A DNA stretch of 64,000 nt from Lactifluus volemus (lineage: Eukaryota > Basidiomycota > Agaricomycetes > Russulales > Russulaceae), in assembly GCA_022376515.1 (NCBI GenBank), contig WTXI01000019.1, positions 496,001-560,000 on the forward strand. Direction: 5' to 3'. Below the pieces are notes generated by a model. It ran no database searches, was not told the origin of the DNA, and saw only the letters and a list, made by a program, of their open reading frames with translations. Of this stretch, positions 56,508 to 64,000 are shown piece after piece (the stretch's first letter is position 1; each line of letters starts with the position of its first letter). A program made the position numbers and the translations under genes.

Positions 56508-57826
56508 TTATATATTGGGTACTTCGGTATAGACCTCTGGCGCGTGGGCGGGAACTGTACCTTGGTACCCAGGGAACGTAGTTGGGTCATTCGGGTCCTA
56601 CGAAAATAGGGAAACGATAAGGACATAGACTCTGCGATAAAGGCATAGAAACGCGCACGTAAAGTCTCATCGGTGTGGTAGACGCGGCAGGCAAAGATGG
56701 CGGCACAAATGCCCCGTCATCGGGTAGTGGAGACTGGACTTGGCCCATGACCGGCTGTGGGGCACCATCGAACACGGGGGCGGGCGGCCCCTGCTGGGCT
56801 CTCCTTCGCCTCAAGAAGAAAAATGTGATAAGAGCGGCCGCGGAGAGTGCTACAAGTCCACCGGCGATACCCCCCGAGATAGCACGTACGTTAGAAGAAG
56901 AGCCTCCGGTACCGGGCGTAGAGGATGAGGTGGCAGAGCCCATCGTTTGGGAAGACGTAACGACAGAGGATGTCGATGACGATGACGACGTCGATGTCGA
57001 TGTCGACGTCCCGGGGTTAATCATCTCACCACCAAGTACTTCAGGAAGATCTGAAAAGGGGAGCTTTCAAATTGAAGGTGACGATGTGATGGAGAAAGGG
57101 GGTAGGCCTACCACCAACTGCTAACGATTGAGTGGGATTCCAGCTGCCCTGAACCTGGGATATACGGTCAGTATGCAGCGACGACGAAAGATGAGTGACG
57201 AACTGTGACATCAATAAGCGCCCAATTGGGCACGCGTGTTCCAACAGAAACGGGATTAGGGAAACTGAGAGAATATTCTATCAGGGCCAGGAAACCTCTT
57301 AGCACGCCGGCCGACTCACGATGAGGCAGGCGGCTGTCCACGTGTGCAGTTGGTCGAATAATCATACCAACTAAAAAGAGATAAGCCCAGAAGGCGAAGG
57401 ATGGGTACGAGACGTACCTGATCCACGATTCTTCCTGGCATCCGCCGCATGCGCTCAAGAGGGAATATACAACGGTGCTGCACCTGCAGAGGTCGCTGTT
57501 GCCAACATCAGGACCACGGTACGAGGATCCCTGGTTGAGGGCCGGGAGGTCATAGCCTGCGCGAGGTGACGATGGGATGTGATGCACGAGAAAGATGACT
57601 GACTGCCCCCGTTACAAGTTGACTGTAAAAGTGCTGCGACTGCACACGCAGTTTGATCAAGCGAGTTGTATGTCTTGGATAAACGATCAGTAAATGATAG
57701 GGAAACAAAATGGTTTATCCGCACCCAATTCCACGACCCCACGACGGTGCAATCGGGATAGTAGACCTGAGCAAATACATGGGCAGAAAAGAGTAACAAG
57801 ATCGTAAATACAGCTGATGTTGACAT
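56508..57826 (-). CDS. U15: subfamily B surface protein with shortened tail
   Basis: Starts at 57826 (MSTSAVFTILLLFSAHVFAQ); an in-frame ATG at 57844 is less likely. TATA box 57907-57916; TGAGTCA at 58157 and 58254. The ectodomain has CTVVGSWNW, YRGP, LCRCSTVVYSLLSACGGC and an IVYD-like WYDYSTNC block. The stalk opens with Thr-Ser repeats coded by a GTCGAT-type microsatellite (about 56973-57010). Helix VRAISGGIAGGLVALSAAAL (about 56813-56885) carries an Arg and a Ser just before the Gly run. The last exon is normal to EVYTEVPNI, then a TAA (56508-56510) replaces the Tyr codon of NMYTGS. A base is also missing just beyond. About 22 residues of tail are lost. Confidence 0.75.
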
Positions 57827-59514
57827 TTGTAAGCGACCAAACATGCGGGCGATGCTAGCAGGTCATCAGCAAGGGGTGTCACGGAGGTGTTCCGTTCATT
57901 GATAGCTTTATATAAATGCAGCAAAAGAATTTGAATTCTGTTTCAGGCACGCTTAACTTTGTCGATGGAACTCCTGGACACCACTAGCATTGTCAGATTG
58001 CCCATGAGTCGGTGTGACGGCGTAAACCCAGTCTGGGGGAATGTCCTAGTAGTGGCGCTGACAGGAGATACAGGACCGACTGTCGTTGCTCGACCTATTT
58101 TACGATGGCCATGTCGCTGATAGAGATCTCTACTGAACTGAACTTACTCATAACATTGAGTCAAACTTGCCAGCGGCAACTCCAGCGACACTTCGACTGG
58201 GGTTCAACTTCATTGTTGTGACATCGCATGTGTGACACATGTGATGCTCAGTTTGAGTCACGGCTAAGCGTCACGGTTGACCTAACCGCGAAGCCATGGC
58301 GTAGCACCGGATCCTTATATAGCGAATCCCCATCTGCTTCTGTGTGGGCAGGATAATGTCCCTCCTTTCTCTTTCAACTGTATGTCTTCTCTCATCACAA
58401 GTGAATTACTAGTAGAAGCCCACTGCCAGTGGCTATCAATGGCAATAACTGACTCGTATTATGTTGCATATTGCCACGTGATCCTTTCGTCTAGCATCAG
58501 GAAAACGATATGGGAGTTCTGAGGTTATGTAGTCACCTCTAGTGACCGAGTTTGTGACCTAGACTCTGCAGAATTGCCCAAGCCAGTATAGGCAATTCTG
58601 GCCCTTCTTATGACTCGGATTTGGATGGCAGAACCTATGGCCAGGATAATGCTGGTGTGTGCGTGGTGGCGATGCCAGAAGAGTGTTGGGAGGGGAGGCT
58701 CGGTTTGTTCGCTCATTCAAGTTGACAATGTCCATTAAGCTATTCAACAACGAGCCCTTGGTAAATAATAAGTTGTATAGCTACCGTTGTGCCAGTAATA
58801 AGGCAAAGAAATGTGAAACGAATAAAATGATTTTGAAACGATTGTAAAACAAAGGTATTATGGCGACGGGATGGTACTGCCGTCGCAAGGCCAGGTGCGG
58901 GCACGTTCTGTCTGTAAGTGAAACAATGACACAGTAAACGCTTCAGGTAAAGTATCACTTACGCATATACTACAAGTTAGGCAATAGACTGAGGTGAATG
59001 CGTCGAGGACTACTGGCTTTTATACTGTCCAAACTACGTTGTTGAAACGACATAATATGAAACATCTGTTCTACAACTTGTGTCATAACATATATATTTT
59101 GAGAGATGCATAAGACCTATTGTCTCCGATCATACTGATGCGCAGGCTGCGTCTCAACAGGCCCACATGTTCTGTATTTAGCTGTGGCACCGTGACGTGC
59201 TGGAAGCAGCACACTGGCATCGCCGTGAGGGGTTTGAGGCGGCCACTTAGTGTCAGTTATCGGTTGAACTTCTTCCCAGCTCCAGACTATGAACAGTTCT
59301 CAACAATCAATGGGATGTATGCGCACCCAAACTCCTTGTATATGCTACATAACCGCGACCCTGAGGTAATCAATGCGCCCAAGAAAGTAACTTAGCATGG
59401 GGGTATGTGTACAGTACAAAATCAGTTGAGTTGACCAGTCAACGTGACTGCCTACCCACCGAAAACGGAAGGTGTGATCCAATCAAATCTTACAATAATT
59501 CAATACAAGACATA
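57827..59514. other. Long spacer: U15 promoter, paired TGAGTCA, U16 3' flank
   Basis: TATA box 57907-57916; subfamily B module about 58040-58140; TGAGTCA at 58157-58163 and 58254-58260. The segment at about 58330-58940 is related to 32340-33060 and 38090-38810. The U16 3'-flank module is at about 59000-59514. No supported gene. Confidence 0.65.
58157..58260. promoter_or_regulatory. Paired TGAGTCA sites upstream of U15
   Basis: TGAGTCA at 58157-58163 and 58254-58260, about 331 and 428 bp before the start, the spacing seen for U10 and U12. Confidence 0.5.
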
Positions 59515-60951
59515 TCAAACAGTGGGCAAGCCGTGGTATCCCTGTGCCCGTGAAGGTTGCGTGCTGGCAAGGGTGCTTCCAGTGTACATATTGGGTACTT
59601 CGGTATAGACCTCGGCGGCGGCGGGAACTGTTCCTTGGTACCCAGGGAACATAGTTGGGCTATTCGGGTCCTAGGAATATAGAGAAAAGATGGAAAAAGT
59701 GAGTACATAGGCACTGTGACAAAGAAGTAAAAACGCGCACATAATGCCTGATCGGTGTGGTAGGCGTCGTAGGCAAGGATGGTGGCATAAATGCTCCGTC
59801 ATCTGCTGGTGGAGACTGGACTTGTCCCATGAGCGGCTGTGGGGTACCACCGTACACGGCAGCGGTGGGCAGCGCCTGCTGGGCTGTTCTTCGCCTCAAT
59901 AAGAAAAATAAAATAAGAGCGGCCGCAGAGGCTGCTACAAGACCACCGGCGACACCCCCCGCAATGGCACCCACATTTGAAGAAGAGCCTGCGGAACTGG
60001 GCGGAGAGGATGAGGTGGCAGTGTCCGTCGTTTGGGAAGATGAGGTGGCAGTGTCCGTCGGTTGGGTAGACGAGATGGAAGTGGAAGTGGCTGTGGAAGA
60101 CGGAATTACAGAAGATGTCGATGTCGACATCCCGTTGATCAGAGCGCCAGGAAGTACTTCAGGAAGATCTGAAAAGGGGAGAATACTGATTGAACACGAC
60201 AACGGAGTGACGGAGAAAGGAGTGTGTTCCTACCACCGACAGCATACGATTCAGCGAGATCCCAAGTGGCCTCAATCTGGGATATACGGTCAGTATGCAG
60301 CAACGACGAGAGATAGGTGACGAACTGTGATATCAATAAGCGCCCAGTGGGGCACGCGTATTCTATCAGGAATGGGATTAGGGAAACTGGGAGAGTATTC
60401 TCTGTCAGCCGTTAGGAAACCTCTTACCACAACGGTCAACTCACGATGAGGGAGGCTGTTCAGGTATGCAGTGGGGCGAGTAATTATACCAACTAAAAAG
60501 AGATAAGCCCAGAAGGCAAAGGGTGGGTTTGGGACGTACTTGAACCACGTTGATCCCTGGCACGCGTCGCATGCACTCAAAAGTGAATATACAACGGGAC
60601 TGCACTTGCACGTGGTGTTGTCGTCAGGGGTAGGACCAGCGTACGCGTATCCCTGCTGGAGAGCCTGGAGGTTAAACCCTGTGCGAGATGAGGATGGGAT
60701 GTCAGTGTGGTGCATGAGAAAGATGACTGACTGCCCCCGTAACAAGTTGATAATAAAGTCGCTGAGACTAAACACGGATTTTGACCAAGCGAGTTGTATG
60801 TCTTGGAAAAACGATCAGTAAATGATCGAGAAACAAAATAGTTTAGCCGCACCCATTCCAACGACGACACAGTGCAAGCGGGCCAGTAGACCTCAGCAAG
60901 TACAAGGGCAGAAAGGAGCGACAACGTGGTAAGTACAGCGGACGTTGACAT
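59515..60951 (-). CDS. U16: subfamily B single-pass surface protein with repeated stalk
   Basis: Starts at 60951 (MSTSAVLTTLSLLSALVLAE), TATA box 61038-61048. The ectodomain has YNSLGQNPC, CYGG, YAGP, TTCKCSPVVYSLLSACDAC, WYNYSPHC and RVPHWALIDIT. The stalk holds a near-perfect duplication TDTATSSSQT / TDTATSSSPP (about 60005-60070), shared in altered form with U17. Helix GAIAGGVAGGLVAASAAAL (about 59900-59970), LRRRTAQQ, tail ending YHGLPTV. No lesion seen. Upstream TGAGTCA at 61318-61324. Confidence 0.82.
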
Positions 60952-62759
60952 TTGTAAGGGACCAAACGTCACGGTGCGGGTGATGTTAACAGGACAGTAG
61001 CAAGGGGTATGATGGAGGTGATTCGTTCATTGACAGGCTTATATAAATGCAGGAAAAGTATTACAGGCACACTTTGCTTTGTCGATGGAACGCCTGAACG
61101 CCACTGTCAATGTCAGTTTGCCCATAGGATCTGGTGATATCCTAATCCCTGTCTGGGGAATGTGGCAATGTGCTGATAGTGGCGCTCATTACTAGTCCCA
61201 TTACAGCCTTTACAGGAGATAGACTCGGAGGACCGACTGCCCTTGCTCGACCTATCTGAGATGGTAATGTCACTGAGCATGGAGGTTGAAGATCTCAACT
61301 GAACTTACTCTTAGCATTGAGTCACACGCATGGCAGCTCAACCGACCAAGCAAACTCGCGTTTGTGTGTGACATGGAGTGTATGACAGAATGTGACACTC
61401 GCGTTTGTGTGACCCAAGATAGGCTTGAGCCAAATCAGGAAGTAAAGTATCACATAAACAATGTTCACACGGGCGACTCGAATTTTGGGCAGGGCTGAAT
61501 CGGCTGATTTATACTGTCCAAACTAAATAGATGAAACGACATAATATGAGACATCAAGTTGATGTCGTCCCAAATGAAAAGAGTGTGGTAAGGAAAAGTG
61601 GTAAAGAATAGCGAGAGAGCTACAGTGTTGGGGCACTCCTTGACACACTATCACTCCTTGACACAGTAAGCCTTATCACTCTCAAATCTCGTCCGTTCAC
61701 TTAACTTGACTAACAAAAGTTAATCTACTATGTCTACTCTATACATATAAAAAATCTCAATTTTTTTGAACAAGTCGTTAGGGCAGCATACTGATCATTA
61801 CACCAAATTTAGCATTTTTTTGATTGTACCAACTTTTCGACCACTCATGTACAGATATTCTGATAGATTACAGTGGTTCTAAAAATTAGGCATGAAGCGC
61901 GCTGACATTGGCAACAATTTGACTACCTAAATGAGTAAATTGGGCAACAATTGGTGTCATGAAAAATCAGACAAAACAGATGGCTTGATGAGTGCGAATC
62001 TGCGTGACATTTGCGTGAAAGCCCGATCCAATCGACCTCGCATCCCCTCACATATCACTTTGGATTGACAGCTGATTAGCGGTGTGGGAACGTAGATAAC
62101 AGGTGTCACAAGGGTGTCACACTGTGTCAAGGAGTGAATTTCGTGGCAAATGGACTCTCTTCACAAATCAATGTCGTTTGTTGTATTAAACACCTTTGAT
62201 TGGCTTGAAAGTTTGTAGATATAGGCTTTACATACCACTCAATAATCCTACTGACTCAGAATTGCCAAGTTTGTGGCATGGGGGCAACAAAATCTAAATC
62301 TCAATCTACTGTGTCAAGGAGTGCCCCAACACTGTATGGCGTGATGGTCAAGGCGTCGGCTGCACCTTACACTGACGTGCTGGCAGCAGCGCATCGCCGT
62401 GAGGGATCTGAGGCCAGTCAATGTCAGTGTGTTATCAGTCGAGATTCTTCCCAGATACAGCTACGGACTTTTCTCAGCAAACGATAGGATGTATGTGGAC
62501 CCAGACTCTCTGCAAATGGTTAAATAACTGCGACCTGAGGTAGTCAATTCACCCAAGGAAGTAATTCGGCATAGGGCTATGTGTACACAGTATAGAAAGA
62601 TTGAGTTGAGCAGACAGCGGTAACTGCATACTCAAAGGCCTCACCACTGCATACATCCACGACCCGAGAGGCAAAGACCGAAAATGAAGGATTTGATCCA
62701 ATCAAAAATCAAAAAACTTACCATAATTCAACATAAGCCAAGTGAAGACTCGGATACTA
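60952..62759. other. Spacer: U16 promoter, mariner-type MITE, U17 3' flank
   Basis: TATA box 61038-61048; subfamily B module about 61150-61290; TGAGTCA 61318-61324. About 61560-61622 is not seen in other spacers. A 712-bp MITE lies at 61623-62334. The U17 3'-flank module, lacking its left part, is at about 62370-62759. Confidence 0.65.
61623..62334. mobile_element. Tc1/mariner-type MITE (712 bp)
   Basis: Perfect inverted ends of 25 bp (CAGTGTTGGGGCACTCCTTG then ACACA) sit between TA dinucleotides (61621-61622 and 62335-62336), the typical TA target duplication of the mariner superfamily. A second, inner inverted pair, 'cactccttgacacag' (about 61652) and 'ctgtgtcaaggagtg' (about 62131), repeats part of the end sequence. 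It is AT-rich and has no transposase ORF, so movement would need a transposase from elsewhere. Confidence 0.88.
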
Positions 62760-64000
62760 TCAAACAGTGGGCAGGCCATGGTATCCCTGTGGCCGTGAAG
62801 GTTGCGTGCTGGCCACAGTGCTTCCAATGTACATATTGGGTACTTCAGTATAGACCTCTGCGGCGGGGGTGGGAAATGTTCCTTGGTACCCAGGGAACGT
62901 AGTTGGGTCATTCGGGTCCTACGCACATAGCGAAAATATGAGGACATGGGCTCTGCGACAGAGACATAGAAACGCGCACGTAAAGCCTGATCGGTGTGGT
63001 AGGCGTCGTAGGCAAGGATGGTGGCATAAATGCTCCGTCATCTGCTGGTGGAGACTGGACTTGTCCCATGAGTGGCTGTGGGGTACCACCGTACACAACA
63101 GCGGTGGGCAGCGCTTGCTGGGCTGTTCTTCGCCTCAATAAGAAAAATAAAATAAGAGCGGCCGCAGAGGCTGCTACAAGACCCCCGGCGACACCCCCCG
63201 CGATGGCACCCACATTTGAAGAAGAGCCTGCGGAACTGGGCGGAGAGGATGAGGTGACAGTGCCCGTCGTTTGGGAAGATGAGGTGGCAGTGTCCGTCAA
63301 TTGGGAAGACGAGATGGAAGAGGAAGTAGAGGCCGTGACTATGGAAGACGGAACGACAGAGTGTGTCGATGTCGATGTACTAGAGTTGAACTTCTGGCCA
63401 TCAAGTACTTCAGGAAGATCTGAAAAGGGGAGCCTGCTAATTGAAGATGACTGAGTGACGGAGAAAGAAGAGTGTTCCTACCACCAACAGCAAACGATTG
63501 ACTGGAATTCCAGGTGCCCTGAACCTGGGATAGACGGTGAGTGTGCAGCGACGACGAGAGATGACTGGCGAACTGTGATATCAATAAGCGCCCATTGGGG
63601 CACGCGTATTCCATTAGGAACAGGATTAGGGAAACTGGAATAATCTTCTCTGTCAGGGAAAGGAAAAATCTTATCGCAACGACTCACGATGAGGCAGGAT
63701 AATCTGTCGTGCAGTTGGTCGAATAATCATACCAACTAAAAAGAGATAAGCCCAGAAGGCAAAGGGTGGGTTTGGGACGTACTTGAACCACGTTGATCCC
63801 TGGCACGCGTCGCATGCACTCAAAAGTGAATATGCAACGGTGCTGCACTTGCACGTGTCGCTGGTGCCAGCAGTAGGACCAGCATACGAGTATCCCTGCG
63901 GGAGGGGCTGGATGTTATAGCCTGTGTGGAGGTAAGGCTGGGGTGTGGTGCATGAGAATGATGACTGACTGCCCCCGTTACAAGTTGACAGTAAAAAGGC
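62760..64000 (-). CDS. U17: subfamily B surface protein, 5' end beyond window
   Basis: The stop is at 62760 (tail ending YHGLPTV). Exons 3-8 and the end of exon 2 are visible; exon 1 with the signal peptide is outside. The ectodomain has YAGP, DTCKCSTVAYSLLSACDAC and a WYDYSTNC-like block. The stalk is the longest seen: STSTSTHSVVPSSIVTASTS followed by TDTATSSSQTTGTVTSSS. Helix GAIAGGVAGGLVAASAAAL (about 63137-63210) and LRRRTAQQALPT as in U16; exon 7 of the two genes is nearly identical, pointing to duplication or gene conversion. No lesion in the visible part. Confidence 0.78.

Noticed and set aside
62345..62415. tRNA-derived SINE: A-box-like 'tggtcaaggcg' at 62345-62355 followed by 'ggatctgaggcc'
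   Set aside because: The A box fits the consensus but the B box does not, and the other spacer copies lack the A-box part.
1..64000. CRISPR array, bacterial operon or prophage signals
   Set aside because: The introns, poly(A)-tailed LINE and fungal element types show a eukaryotic chromosome; no direct-repeat/spacer array was seen.

Overview
The window looks like a piece of a basidiomycete (Agaricomycete-type) fungal chromosome. The genes carry many 47-75 nt GT..AG introns. A Gcn4-like bZIP, an F-box gene, a Tnp2-like DNA transposon, a Ty3/gypsy element and a LINE tail are all of mushroom-lineage type. The genus cannot be fixed from the sequence.

The backbone is a head-to-tail array of 17 paralogous minus-strand genes (numbered here U1-U17, left to right). 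They encode single-pass cell-surface proteins. Each has a signal peptide, an ectodomain with eight conserved cysteines (signatures NSxGQxPC, CNGG, YxGP, CxCS, YSLLSACxAC, WxxYSxNC, VPxWAxIDVT), a Ser/Thr-rich stalk, a Gly/Ala-rich membrane helix, a basic stop-transfer cluster and a Pro-rich tail usually ending LPTV. I worked out an eight-exon model base by base for U6; it fits the other copies. It resembles a widespread Agaricomycete family of unknown function. Two subfamilies can be told apart. A (U1-4, U7, U8) has signal peptides like MSIFAVLTTL and tails beginning DPxDPTTFPWxQG. B (U5, U6, U9-U17) has MSTSAVLTIL and DPNDPTTFPGYQGT. Each subfamily has its own upstream module. A TATA box lies about 70-90 bp before nearly every start codon.

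Layout: 1-1.3 kb, LINE 3' end with a 30-A tail; 1.7-11.05 kb, U1, split by an 8-kb Tnp2-type DNA transposon with matched ends and a candidate 8-bp target duplication; 11.9-24.5 kb, U2-U7; 24.66-25.11 kb, solo LTR; 26.0-40.9 kb, U8-U13, including a 5.75-kb tandem duplication of a two-gene block; 41.3-52.1 kb, non-array island with a transposon end, an F-box pseudogene, a young internally deleted Ty3/gypsy element (42960-50345) and a bZIP pseudogene; 52.8-64 kb, U14-U17 with a second bZIP pseudogene copy and a 712-bp mariner-type MITE.

Eleven copies look intact (U3, U5-8, U10-14, U16). U1 is split by a transposon, U2 is frameshifted just after the membrane helix, U4 and U15 lost their tail ends by separate stop codons, U9 keeps only the ectodomain, and U17 runs off the window. 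Intact, decaying and duplicated members side by side suggest a birth-and-death surface-receptor cluster. Its biological role is not shown by the sequence.
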